64,000 bases of DNA from Saccharomycopsis fibuligera x Saccharomycopsis cf. fibuligera (Eukaryota; Ascomycota; Saccharomycetes; Ascoideales; Saccharomycopsidaceae). Below the pieces are notes generated by a model. The model made no database searches. It saw only the letters and a list, made by a program, of their open reading frames with translations, and was not told the origin of the DNA. Shown in pieces: positions 28,358-38,205 of this stretch (its first letter is position 1; every line of letters starts with the position of its first letter). A program made the position numbers and the translations under genes. Where the stretch lies: contig CP012811.1 in NCBI GenBank assembly GCA_001936135.1, forward strand, positions 992,001-1,056,000, written 5' to 3'.

Positions 28358-31300
28358 CTATGCCTGCACCTTGGCATAATTTGGAGGATTCAATCTTCTA
28401 TAAACGGATTTAACAAACCAAATTGGCCCCACCGCCACCACAACAATAACCGCACACTGCCAAACAAACTTAACTGACTCTATATATCCCAAGTCAAAAT
28501 ATTCATCCAAAAATGGCACAGATATCAAATATATTAAACAGGTGACTATCTCCGTCAAAGCCATTGTCTTATTCCATGTATTGATCTCCACCGCAACCAT
28601 TATCAATTCATTGAAGATCAATGCGGTGAAGCTTATAGCTACCATTTTGAGAAAATCTGACGTCTGAACACTGTTGAAAAATTGAGCAAATAGTTGAATT
28701 ACGGAGCCTTGATATATTGAGACAAGGCACCAAATAAAGAATGATATCCAGGAGAGGGATTTCCCTTCTGTTAGTTCCTTATATAATTCAGGGTACAAGT
28801 AAGCTAAGTTTTCATTAACGTCTTTGTCTAAGACAAGGGAGAAAACTGGGGCCATGGTGTATAATGTGGCATATCCTACCATTAACCAGCCTTGATATAA
28901 TGCTAATGGTTCAAAATTAGACGAAATGGAGAAAACAACTTGACATATAGAAATGATCAATCCTCGATGAATGACAAACTGGGCTAATTTGGAAGACCTT
29001 TTATACGAGTTACGACCATGCCAGAGTAAAAGTTTTGTCAAGTGACAAAATTGTGTAACTGAAAAATCTGCTGCCAAAGATGCTTGTTTACCTTCTTTAC
29101 CAACGATTCCCACGCCAACGTCGGCACTTTGAATCATATTGACATCATTACCACCATCACCAATGCAGCATACTCTTTTGTGAGTTAGTTCACGGATAAG
29201 TAATGCCACATCGGCTTTTTGTTGAGGAGTACAACGACAAGCAATTACCGCTGGTAAATGAACCACAATGTCAAAGAATTCATTCTTGTAATATTTCAAA
29301 TAAACACCCAACGATTCACCGTCAATAAGTAAACATGAATTGCAATTACTTTTCAAATATTCAATACTGTTTAATGCATTATTGTTGTGATGATGAGTAG
29401 CGGGGTTTAATTTTGTAATTGTATGCACATATTGTCCACGACTGATTAATTTCGCACTGATGGCTACACATTTGGCAGTTTCTACTTTGTCTCCCGTTAA
29501 CATCCAAATTTTAATTCCTGCATTTCTCAACAATTCAATTGATGATTTGACATTTTTTTGTAACTTGTCTTCAACCCCAGTTAGACCTAATAATTCCATA
29601 TCGTACTCCAAATATTGCGACACAACTTTTTGCATAACTTGTTCACGGTTACTCATTAATAACGAAGCTTCATGATGCTTGTTTTTGAAAGTTTGATAAA
29701 TTTGATGTGAGATTTTTTTGCGAGCAATCACCAATGTTCTTAAACCTTCTCTTGCCATGTTGGAAACTTCTTCATCAAGCCAAATGCTATGAGATACAAT
29801 ATTTTTCATCACAGTGTCTGCACCTTTTTCCAAGAACCAATATTCATTCTTTTGTTTATCAAAAACAATAACACCCATTCTTTTGGTGTCTGAATTGAAT
29901 GGGAAAACTTGCAAGATATCGTAGTGTAAAGGCATATGATTCAGCTCTTGCATAAGTGTAATTGAAGTTCGATCTCTTTTGAAAAGGGAAAGGCCCACTG
30001 TTTCGGTATATTTGACAATGGCAATTTCATCCGGTGAAGCTGCCTGATATGTTAATTCGCCCTCTTCAATGGATGGAGTAACATTATGACAAAGCGCCAT
30101 AGTGCTTACTAGATCATAAACTCGTTGTCCCATATCTCTTCTAGATTTGCTTTCACTTTTCAATTTGGGGTTATTATCGGTGGCAAAACTATTCTTTTTG
30201 ACATAATCATTAACAATATCCATTGAATCACCAGCATAAGACACTGTGCCTAGATGCAACTTTTTTAATTCCATATCATTTTGAGTTAAAGTGCCGGTTT
30301 TGTCAGATAACAAATACTCAATTCTTCCAAGATCTTCCGGAATGGTGCTTGTCCTTACAATTGTTTCTTCAATGGTTTTGTCGTGTTCAATTTGGTATGC
30401 ATATACTGATTTACCCAAATCCAAATTAACTCTTAAACTGACGGGAATGATTGTTGAAAATAAAATCAAATACTTCATGATGTCAACGTACCATTGCTTG
30501 TCAAATCCATGCACCGCGACAAGACCGATAGATAATAAAAATACTGAAAGACAAAGAATCTTGGATAAACTATTGATTTCCAATTCCAATAAACCGGTTT
30601 TGACTCCTGGTCTCGAGGTATTCATTGCCTGTCTTGTATCTGAACCAGTATAAATGACACAACCAATGGCAGTGCCCGACGCAAGAACAGTATTGGCCCA
30701 TAAGGTATTGTCCACCGTTAATGGTACTTCTTGATTATTGTATGTGAGTTTACCAAAAAATGAATGAATAGACTTCCCAGGTGCTCCAGCAGAAATATGG
30801 ATATTGTTACTAAGTTCATTAAGGGGCAACTTTTGGCAAATTGGCACCGCCAATCTTAATTTCCAATCGGTTTCACCATCCAATTGATCAGTTTTGATAA
30901 ATGATTCACCCGAGTCTTCAGTAGATTGCAAAAGAATCATATCCGCAGGTATTCTTTTGCCCTTATGCAATTTCACCAAATCGCCCACTTTGATCAACTT
31001 ACTCGGAACACTATCAGGCGCATTTAGCACTTGATAAGTCTCACTATTTTGTTCATTATCTCTTCTTCGGCGTTGGATATCGTCAATTGCTTCTTTACTC
31101 ATGGTGACAAAAAGCACAAATGCTAAGGGAACAATGTAGGAGGATAAGTAACCGATACGTAATGCAGGAATTGCTTGGGATAAAGCGACAAGCAAAAAGT
31201 ACAAATTGAAGAAAAATTTAAATTGTTCATAAAGAATGATAGGGAAAAAACTGAATGCATTGTATTTGGCGTTGGAAATTGAGTTTGATGGATAATTTGG

Positions 31301-31999
31301 ATTTGAACTGCCTGAATATATTTCTCTTGATTTTGGCTCGTCATTGGTAGTGTTTGCATTGTTGTTGTTGTGTGGTTCATTGAGAGGAAGTGAAATAGAG
31401 TTTTGATCACCGGTCAAAGATCTAAAGCTGACATTTGATCTTGAATGTTTAAGAGTTTGAAAATTTCGCTTAAGTTTAGCCCAAAAACTATTACTATTAT
31501 TGTATTTGTAACGTGGATTGTATACTTCATTATTAACATCAATGTCATCATAATCATCTAAGGAATTCCGGCCAATGAGCCTTGCATTACTACTTCCAGA
31601 ACCATCGCCGTTACCAATACCTGAAAACGCCACTAAATCATCATCATCATCATTATCACTATCAGTCATTGGTCTGGGCGAAGATAAGGAAAAAGATTTG
31701 GATGATCTGTGTCTGGAAGAGGACATTGTATGCAAGGGGATATAGGAATTCAGAGAATTGATGCTGCGTGTGTCTATGGCGCCAGAGTCTTCAAACGGGT
31801 TGAAATCGGGCTGGATGCCAGCAATGCTTGGATCTATAGTAAGGTATCCACTTTGACTGGTGTTATTATCAATATTATTGTTTGAATTGTTATTCGAATT
31901 GTTGTTTGAATTGTTGTCTGAATTGTTGTTTGAATTGTTGTTTGAAAAATTGGATTGAGGTTGGGCACTGGGATCCAGAAAGGGGTTTGGAGAGGACAT
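28358..31999 (-). CDS. NEO1: Neo1-type P4-ATPase (phospholipid flippase)
   Basis: The 1213-residue product has all P4-ATPase motifs: TM4-side IPVSLRVNLDLGKS (the Neo1/ATP9 version), phosphorylation site SDKTGTLTQND, MLTGDKVETAK, and GDGGNDVNMIQSADVGVG at the P-domain end. The pattern matches Neo1 rather than Drs2/Dnf. Neo1 works in Golgi and endosome membranes, is essential in S. cerevisiae, and does not need a Cdc50 partner. The N-terminus is disordered with an Asn-rich repeat (near 31865-31945) and NPF-like motifs (SSPNPFLDP). I place the start at the ATG at 31999; the frame extends 73 codons upstream but without an ATG. It faces the unassigned gene at 32338 across a 338-bp promoter region. 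Confidence 0.93.
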   Translation of the reverse strand: MSSPNPFLDPSAQPQSNFSNNNSNNNSDNNSNNNSNNNSNNNIDNNTSQSGYLTIDPSIAGIQPDFNPFEDSGAIDTRSINSLNSYIPLHTMSSSRHRSSKSFSLSSPRPMTDSDNDDDDDLVAFSGIGNGDGSGSSNARLIGRNSLDDYDDIDVNNEVYNPRYKYNNSNSFWAKLKRNFQTLKHSRSNVSFRSLTGDQNSISLPLNEPHNNNNANTTNDEPKSREIYSGSSNPNYPSNSISNAKYNAFSFFPIILYEQFKFFFNLYFLLVALSQAIPALRIGYLSSYIVPLAFVLFVTMSKEAIDDIQRRRRDNEQNSETYQVLNAPDSVPSKLIKVGDLVKLHKGKRIPADMILLQSTEDSGESFIKTDQLDGETDWKLRLAVPICQKLPLNELSNNIHISAGAPGKSIHSFFGKLTYNNQEVPLTVDNTLWANTVLASGTAIGCVIYTGSDTRQAMNTSRPGVKTGLLELEINSLSKILCLSVFLLSIGLVAVHGFDKQWYVDIMKYLILFSTIIPVSLRVNLDLGKSVYAYQIEHDKTIEETIVRTSTIPEDLGRIEYLLSDKTGTLTQNDMELKKLHLGTVSYAGDSMDIVNDYVKKNSFATDNNPKLKSESKSRRDMGQRVYDLVSTMALCHNVTPSIEEGELTYQAASPDEIAIVKYTETVGLSLFKRDRTSITLMQELNHMPLHYDILQVFPFNSDTKRMGVIVFDKQKNEYWFLEKGADTVMKNIVSHSIWLDEEVSNMAREGLRTLVIARKKISHQIYQTFKNKHHEASLLMSNREQVMQKVVSQYLEYDMELLGLTGVEDKLQKNVKSSIELLRNAGIKIWMLTGDKVETAKCVAISAKLISRGQYVHTITKLNPATHHHNNNALNSIEYLKSNCNSCLLIDGESLGVYLKYYKNEFFDIVVHLPAVIACRCTPQQKADVALLIRELTHKRVCCIGDGGNDVNMIQSADVGVGIVGKEGKQASLAADFSVTQFCHLTKLLLWHGRNSYKRSSKLAQFVIHRGLIISICQVVFSISSNFEPLALYQGWLMVGYATLYTMAPVFSLVLDKDVNENLAYLYPELYKELTEGKSLSWISFFIWCLVSIYQGSVIQLFAQFFNSVQTSDFLKMVAISFTALIFNELIMVAVEINTWNKTMALTEIVTCLIYLISVPFLDEYFDLGYIESVKFVWQCAVIVVVAVGPIWFVKSVYRRLNPPNYAKVQA

Positions 32000-32337
32000 C
32001 AAGATTGGTTGCCAGTGAGCTGAATAGGGTCCATGCAAAGAGTTGAATGTGAGTGAAGCTGGGATACCATGAGGCCTGGTTTCATGGATGGGATGAGGAT
32101 GAGGTGTACAGTGGCACTGACACTCTGCTTGATGGTTGATTTTGGGCTTCAGCTGAAAAGCCTTGGAGGAGGGTTGCCCGGCTGTAAGGTATAGCCATTG
32201 TACAGGTATATATTCCAATATAATGGACCGTTAAATGTTGATTACAGCAAGTATAAGTATAACGTATAACATCGAACATATAATATAATATTAATAACGG
32301 CTATTATACTTGTCAGCAGTATACATTAAGCACCATA
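32000..32337. other. Divergent promoter region NEO1 / unassigned gene
   Basis: 338 bp, AT-rich (TATAATATAATATTAATA near 32280-32297). No specific regulatory site is recognised. Confidence 0.6.
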
Positions 32338-33567
32338 ATGCCACCTATAAACGCACACGAGACTCACAATAATAACAGCAGTGTATATAAATCATCACAC
32401 AATAACCTTCTGCTCACATTCTCTACATTTTCCAACCTTATAGAATCAATACATATACTGATACCATCCTCCGGCGCCCAACAACGACAGCAACAACATC
32501 AACACCTACATGCTAACCTTCACCAACCAATGCGCCACCCCCGAATCAAGATCATTGTCCTTGACATTCCCGGATTCATGCAGGACATACAATATTATGA
32601 AACAGCTAACTTGTCCTCAAGCTCGCCCTCTCTGTATCCCGGCTTACAAACCCTTATCAAGTTGAATTTGGTGGAGGTGGTAATTGTTCAGAATTTGAGC
32701 AAGTTGTTTGGATACTTGACTCTGGTTCAGCTTGGGATGATTAACTTGTTTGGAAACAGTGATGATGGTGATAGTAATGGTGAAAATAGCAATAATAACG
32801 AGGCTCATACAAGTAACAAAACATCTCTTGAACCAGCTGACGATCAAGATTCAATGGATATCAGTTTTGATCTGGACCTAAGCTTTGAAGACAAAGATCA
32901 ATTCAGCCGGGAAATGGGCCACACCATTCAACAAAGTAGTTCACCAATACTCAATAACGATGACAGGCTTATCTTTTGGAACATTTTCAACGGTGTATTG
33001 CGTTGCCTTCATTCCAATTTTGCCTTATCTCAACAACGACAACAACAAAGTCTACTCCTAGATGAAGAAAACATAAACATGCCACCAAATGAAGCACATT
33101 TTTTACAAAGCGTACCATTATCTTATGCAAATGCTAGAGTGCTCAATGAGTTAATGCATCGCATTCATTTACTCAATGACATTTTAAATAATAGTAATAA
33201 TAATAGTAATAATAATAATAATAATAATAACATTCAATTAAAAAAAGACATCAATAGTGACCACCAAGTAAAGCAGAGTATTAAAGTCCAACTTTTTGAA
33301 GATCCTGCTTTGCTAAACCAATGGCATGTGCCTATCGCGTTACATAAATATGCTAATTTGATGACACCGCTATACAAGAAAATTTTTGCTCAAAAAGAGG
33401 ATGTCAATCTCGATGATAATGATGAGAATAATGAGGATAAGGATTTTAGTATAGAAAGTTTGACCGAATTGCAGGAAGAATTTGATAGAAAAAATTTAGA
33501 GCTAGGAAAGAATGTTAAGTATGTTAGTTTACGTGATTTTCTTTCCAAGTGGTTTGACGTGCTATGA
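32338..33567 (+). CDS. Unassigned protein with Asn- and Gln-rich inserts
   Basis: A 409-residue frame with a clear ATG and normal codon use. I do not recognise the family. Visible parts: an N-terminal segment ending in Gln/His-rich low complexity, a hydrophobic block of the sort seen in a folded beta-alpha core (IKIIVLDIPGFMQDI, then LIKLNLVEVVIVQNLSKLF), an acidic linker, a helical middle segment (NDDRLIFWNIFNGVLRCLH), a poly-Asn stretch encoded by AAT repeats (33187-33231), and a conserved-looking C-terminal end (VKYVSLRDFLSKWFDVL). There is no signal peptide, and no clear membrane span. The block IKIIVLDIPGF could be a Walker-B-like strand, but no P-loop is seen. It is divergent from NEO1. 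Confidence 0.75.
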   Translation: MPPINAHETHNNNSSVYKSSHNNLLLTFSTFSNLIESIHILIPSSGAQQRQQQHQHLHANLHQPMRHPRIKIIVLDIPGFMQDIQYYETANLSSSSPSLYPGLQTLIKLNLVEVVIVQNLSKLFGYLTLVQLGMINLFGNSDDGDSNGENSNNNEAHTSNKTSLEPADDQDSMDISFDLDLSFEDKDQFSREMGHTIQQSSSPILNNDDRLIFWNIFNGVLRCLHSNFALSQQRQQQSLLLDEENINMPPNEAHFLQSVPLSYANARVLNELMHRIHLLNDILNNSNNNSNNNNNNNNIQLKKDINSDHQVKQSIKVQLFEDPALLNQWHVPIALHKYANLMTPLYKKIFAQKEDVNLDDNDENNEDKDFSIESLTELQEEFDRKNLELGKNVKYVSLRDFLSKWFDVL

Positions 33568-33920
33568 CGATTTATATGTTATGTGTAACAATATGGTGAA
33601 ACAATGATGTTTTTGTAAAAGATTACAAGCTTGTGAACATCAACACTTCTGAAAAAGTAGATTATTATTTATTCAAAAAAATCAAGTATAAAATTAATAT
33701 AAAAGATGAAAATGCAAAATAAGAGCGGTAAAAAACATTAAGAACAAGAGAACGTCAGAATAAGTAAATCAAGATTGAAACATCAGCGGTAAAAGTAAAG
33801 GAAGTGCTAAAAACAATGAGATAATGTAGTATGGGTGGTAGAAATGTGTAAAATGGGTAAGATGAGATAATATAATATGGGTAAATGTAATAATGTCAAT
33901 AAAGCTATCGACAAGCTCCA
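33568..33920. other. Convergent intergenic region
   Basis: 353 bp between two stop codons, with GGTAAAATG-like low-complexity words around 33830-33890. No gene. Confidence 0.65.
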
Positions 33921-34706
33921 TTAAATTTCAGATGGATTCATTGGGTCAAAATATGGGTAAAATTTTTGAGTGACCACCAAAAGCAAACAACACAATGAAA
34001 TCAAAATTTGAATCCCCGTACCTACCCAAATAGCAGCTCTAGCATAAGATCCATAATCTGCTTCCAATGAATAGTAATCATTCATTACTTCAGCAAGAAG
34101 CATATTCGCCGTTTTGATATTAGTTTCTTGCCAGATTGATGCAATCACAGACAAGGAAACACTAATATAAGAGACAAAAAACAAGCCCTTATAAAGACTA
34201 GGACTATTACGAGGAGTAGCAATGGCAAAGGTGCAAACAATTAAAAATGATAACACCACACTGATCAAAAGCACATAGGGAGTTAAACAACGACGTCTGA
34301 TTAAGTCACCAGTATCCAATACAAGGTTGTAAAGTTGCACATCAACGTTATTGCTACTGTCAAATGATGGATCTGAAAGCAATAATGTGTATGCATTATT
34401 CCCACAAGTCCAACTATTGCCGCTGCTGCTCTTGCTAGTTGTCGAATCTGACATACTGGTTCGAAGGCATGCGCCAAAGTAACCTAGTCTAAGATCTAAC
34501 TGGCCAATGGCATCGTCATCGTTAGCGGTTCTTGTGTACTTGAGCTTGGTTAAGTAGTAATTAACGGTAGATGGTGATGAACAAGTAGCTAGCACAAGGG
34601 ATTGTAATATAACGTAAATGAATAAAAGAATCACACAGATATGCCGTGGCCTCAAACTGCGTTTGACAAACTGATTGTTAAATCTTCCTGGACTGCCAAA
34701 GATCAT
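33921..34706 (-). CDS. Fig1-like four-TM membrane protein, paralogue 1
   Basis: 261 residues. TM1 (about 25-45) follows a basic RPRH sequence; then a large outer loop with CSSP, YLTKLKY, GYFGACLR and the motif WTCGNN; then TM2 (about 145-165), TM3 (about 170-190) and TM4 (about 225-245). The loop pattern (Cys near TM1, GYFGxC, WxC) is that of the Fig1 family, linked in S. cerevisiae to Ca2+ entry and membrane fusion during mating, and it is claudin-like in layout. A conserved QETNI before TM4 is shared with the two paralogues at 37411 and 40189. Specific function is unknown. A Sur7/PalI assignment was considered, but the loop motifs fit Fig1 better. Confidence 0.8.
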   Translation of the reverse strand: MIFGSPGRFNNQFVKRSLRPRHICVILLFIYVILQSLVLATCSSPSTVNYYLTKLKYTRTANDDDAIGQLDLRLGYFGACLRTSMSDSTTSKSSSGNSWTCGNNAYTLLLSDPSFDSSNNVDVQLYNLVLDTGDLIRRRCLTPYVLLISVVLSFLIVCTFAIATPRNSPSLYKGLFFVSYISVSLSVIASIWQETNIKTANMLLAEVMNDYYSLEADYGSYARAAIWVGTGIQILISLCCLLLVVTQKFYPYFDPMNPSEI

Positions 34707-35151
34707 GATGGTGTTTAGTGCTTTGGCCTTTGATGATGATTTGAGAGAAAGGGCAAAGACAGTGAGTTAATAACTGAATAGCAGAGGAAAAAAGAAAGAA
34801 AGAAAGTGTGGGCAGCGTTACTAACAAAAACAGCAACGCTCCACTCCTGCAAAAACACTTGGTTTTATTCATCTAGCTCCTGATAGGGGTTGACTAAGTT
34901 CTGCTGTCGTTGCTGGCCTACTGGAATGAAGAAATGGCAGTACCGGTGAATGCTAATGTTGGAGACCTCGTCTATGCATGTTGAGTGAGACACCGGCGAT
35001 CCCACTGTGCGCGTGATTTACTAAGAAAAAGTGGAAGAGGCTGGCTCATGCAGAAAAAATTCACTTAATAAATATTGATTTTAGTAACAGTATAGGTATA
35101 GACTAAGTACCATAAATAACCTCTCCAAACACCACCAACCACCACAAAACA
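34707..35151. other. Divergent promoter region, Fig1-like 1 / translin
   Basis: 445 bp. Contains GGCTGGCT at 35039-35046, a word also found three times upstream of paralogue 2, and the GC-richer segment 34910-35020. No defined site beyond that. Confidence 0.55.
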
Positions 35152-36310
35152 ATGGCCTCGATTAACGCCATCTTCGAATCTTTCCAACTGGAGATCACCG
35201 CCGAGTATGCTTGTTTTACCATCATTTTTATTCCTATTTGAGGTTGTCTCACCCCTCTTTTCTTTCCTAAACTTTTTATTTTTTATGTTTGTTATTGACT
35301 CAAACTCAACCTCGTCCTTTTGCTAATAGAATTTGATTTTGACTAACAAATAACATAGACAAGACTTCAAAAGTAAACTTCAAGAGTTAGAAATAGAACT
35401 GAATCATCAACTTGCACAGCTCAAGAAACACATCAACCATTTGACTTCTCTTAAACCAGTTGATCTTCTTGACTTCTTCACCTCCAATGATAATGAACAA
35501 CAGCTGCAACAACACAATTATCTGAAATTATTGCAAGATGCTCAATTATCTCATTTTCAAATCATCAACAAGTTAGAAACATTTTTCACTAATAACAGTA
35601 ATGTTGCTACACCACAGAAAACTTTTTCAAGATCACTGATTATAAAAGAAGATTTCAAGAAACGGATCAATGAAAATTATATCTTTTATGCGGTGATTCT
35701 TCGTTATTTCAAAGTATTGCACCATATTGCTGAGACATCATTTAAGCAGAACCAGCAAGCCGACCAATCACAACAGGTTTTGCCAATACAAGTGCGTTTG
35801 GTCACTGCTGAAAGCGGCCAAAGTAGCAGTAATGGTGACAACCTAGGAATTATTGCAAGCCCTCAAGAGATTGAACAATTATACTTCTCCAATATTGATG
35901 CCAATGTTGATGCTACCACTGCGACAACAAAAGCCATGTTGAATTATCCGGAATATTTATTTGCTTTACTTAGACTAGCGGAAGAGTTAGTAGATTACTC
36001 TACCAGACTAATCATTCTTCTATCTAGCTCTTCTAATCAAAATCAAAGCTCAGTTTCTTCAACTCACGAACAACAAAGCGTCCAACAGCAACAGCAAGTA
36101 GTAAAAGATCAATATTCCATAGTTATGATTAATGAAAAGTTAATTAGTTACATCCAACAAGGTTTTGAATTATTAGAATTGAAAAATGATCCATTAAGGA
36201 GAAAATTTGATGGTTTAAAATATAGCACTAAGAAGATTCAGAGTATGATTTATGATTTATCAATTAGAGGATTGATAGTTAGAGGGGTTCAATTTGATGA
36301 AGGGTTGTAA
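35152..36310 (+). CDS. TSN: Translin (two exons)
   Basis: Spliced gene: exon 1 35152-35204, intron 35205-35358 (GTATGC donor, GACTAAC branch at 35341-35347, TAG acceptor), exon 2 35359-36310, giving 334 residues. The joined start reads ITAEQDFKSKLQELE, matching the human translin segment AAEQDIREEI. The end, DPLRRKFDGLKYSTKKIQ and YDLSIRGL, is the conserved translin C-terminus. Translin binds single-stranded RNA and DNA and, with TRAX, forms the C3PO nuclease; translin alone has RNA-binding roles. Gln/Ser-rich inserts lie in the middle. Without the intron the frame would start at an internal ATG (35441) and lose the family N-terminus. S. cerevisiae lacks this gene. No TRAX gene is seen in this window. 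Confidence 0.9.
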
Positions 36311-37410
36311 GGATACTCTGTTAATCTGCCAATGATGTGGTATTGTCAGTCTTCAGTAGTTTTTTGTGTATATAAGATTCTATAAATTGCATTTAATTTG
36401 ATCTGCTTTAAGTTATGCTAATTTTAATTTCAACTTGTCTTTACTTTTATTATATTGTAAAATGCCAAACTATACCGAACTTAAAGGTTTCACATTTTTC
36501 AAGGTTTCAGAATTGGACTGTTTTCCATTACTGATAATTTTTGTAATTAGCGGCTGATTCTGTATGAAGAACCAAAGGGCATCGTTTTAATTTTTTTTTT
36601 TTTTTTTTTTAGTTTTAACTTGAATAATTTGGTGCATTTTAGAAAATTTGTCAATTAACAGATAATTGAATATGATACAGGTCAATTCATCTTCAACGAT
36701 TTGTTTTACTTTCTGGACAAAAGAGTTGTTCAGTGCTTAGAAAAGCACATTTATTTTTCAAATGCAATGCTTCGAAAATTACCAAGTACACCTTAAACTC
36801 ACAACTCCTGCCTCCCATAGCAGCCATAGTAGCAATACCCGCTTACATACAGTCATTATCAGTTTCACAAGGAACCAAAATGGAGAACAGAATTCATGCA
36901 TAAATAAATGAGACAAAAATATTATATAAATGAGAATATAAAAAATCAATAACAAAGCGTAGCAAAAAACAAGCATAGAGAAACAGTAAAAACTAAAAAC
37001 ACTAAATACATAGAGGAAAAAGATGACAACAAAAAAAAAAGAAATAAAATAAGCATCTGGTATTAAAAAAAAAGGAAATTGTTATGAGATACGTTTAGTA
37101 GAAGCGTGGAAGACCCAAAAATGGCAGATATTCAAAGTAAAATGAAGTTGAAACAAGTAAAAATTGATGAACTTGAAAACCAAAACACCAAAAACTAAAA
37201 ACGTTTTAGTAATGGAAACAATGTTGCTGGAGAACAAACAACATTCTTTTATAATATAATATATTGAAATTTGCCATTTTGTAATTCAACTAGCATCTGC
37301 AAAATAGCCATTAGACAACAATGAAAATTGTTATTGATAATCTGATTATGACATTACTAGTTTTGTTTTTTATTTATTTTTTTTTTTGTTCTTATTTTGA
37401 CGCAACTCGC
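36311..37410. other. Convergent intergenic region, 1.1 kb
   Basis: Between the translin and Fig1-like 2 stop codons. It has a 20-T run (36591-36610) and A-rich stretches; no gene is recognised. Confidence 0.65.
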
Positions 37411-38205
37411 CTATTGCTTTTCATCAATTCCTAAATCCTCTTCCATATCATCGATGAAATTCCCAACAATCCCTAAAATCCCAATATTCAAGCTCGCCAC
37501 AAATTGCAAAACCACACCAGCCCACATAAGACCCCGATCAGCATATCCTCTATCCGCCTCCAATGTATAATAATTATCCGCCATTCGATTCATCAACTCA
37601 TTAGCCGTAGTTATATTAGTTTCTAACCAAACACTTGACACCAACGAGAGAACAAAACTTATATACGCAAACCCAGCCGCATACTTATACATCAAAGGAG
37701 CAGTTACTGGACTAGTGAAGGCAAAACATACAATACAAGCAAAAGAAAGTACCACCGCCACAATCAAAGTATATGGGTCCATACATTGAGTACGGAGTCT
37801 TTTACCTGTGCCTATGAAGAAGTTAAACAAGTCCACATTCCCGTAAACTGATTGGTCAAAGTAATTATTATTAGAAAGAAGCACCGTGGTTTCATTAGTA
37901 GTACAGGCAACGTTGGAAGTGCCCAGTTGAGTCTTAATTTGCAAACATGAGGCAAAAAATCCCACATTGGCTTGGAGTTGGGTTACACCCTTAGGATACT
38001 TTTCCATAAGTTCATCAGTGGCCTTGTAGGTCAAGTTGGTAATTGAAAGACCTTTGGAAGAGTTGGAAGTGCAGCCAGATACCACTAAGCAACCAAAAAT
38101 GATGTATAGGACAAGAAAAACTGTGCTTATGTGTCTAAGAGTTTTTTCTTTTCTTCGTAGGGCAGTAAGCCTAAACCATTGGAATCTGAATGGCGACCAA
38201 AGCAT
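37411..38205 (-). CDS. Fig1-like four-TM membrane protein, paralogue 2
   Basis: 264 residues with the same plan as its neighbours: basic N-terminus, TM1 (about 26-46) ending VVSGCTSNSS, then ITNLTYKAT, GFFASCLQ and a Cys-containing segment (NVACTTNE), then three more TMs and an acidic cytosolic tail (DDMEEDLGIDEKQ). The shared block WLETNITTANELMNRM aligns with WQETNIKTANMLL (paralogue 1) and WQETNIMTAKHLM (paralogue 3). The tryptophan of the WxC motif is replaced (VAC), so it is the most diverged in the outer loop. Plasma-membrane location is inferred from the family. Confidence 0.8.
   Translation of the reverse strand: MLWSPFRFQWFRLTALRRKEKTLRHISTVFLVLYIIFGCLVVSGCTSNSSKGLSITNLTYKATDELMEKYPKGVTQLQANVGFFASCLQIKTQLGTSNVACTTNETTVLLSNNNYFDQSVYGNVDLFNFFIGTGKRLRTQCMDPYTLIVAVVLSFACIVCFAFTSPVTAPLMYKYAAGFAYISFVLSLVSSVWLETNITTANELMNRMADNYYTLEADRGYADRGLMWAGVVLQFVASLNIGILGIVGNFIDDMEEDLGIDEKQ

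Noticed and set aside
32000-32218. 73-residue N-terminal extension of NEO1
   Set aside because: Begins at TTG; the first ATG in frame is 31999.
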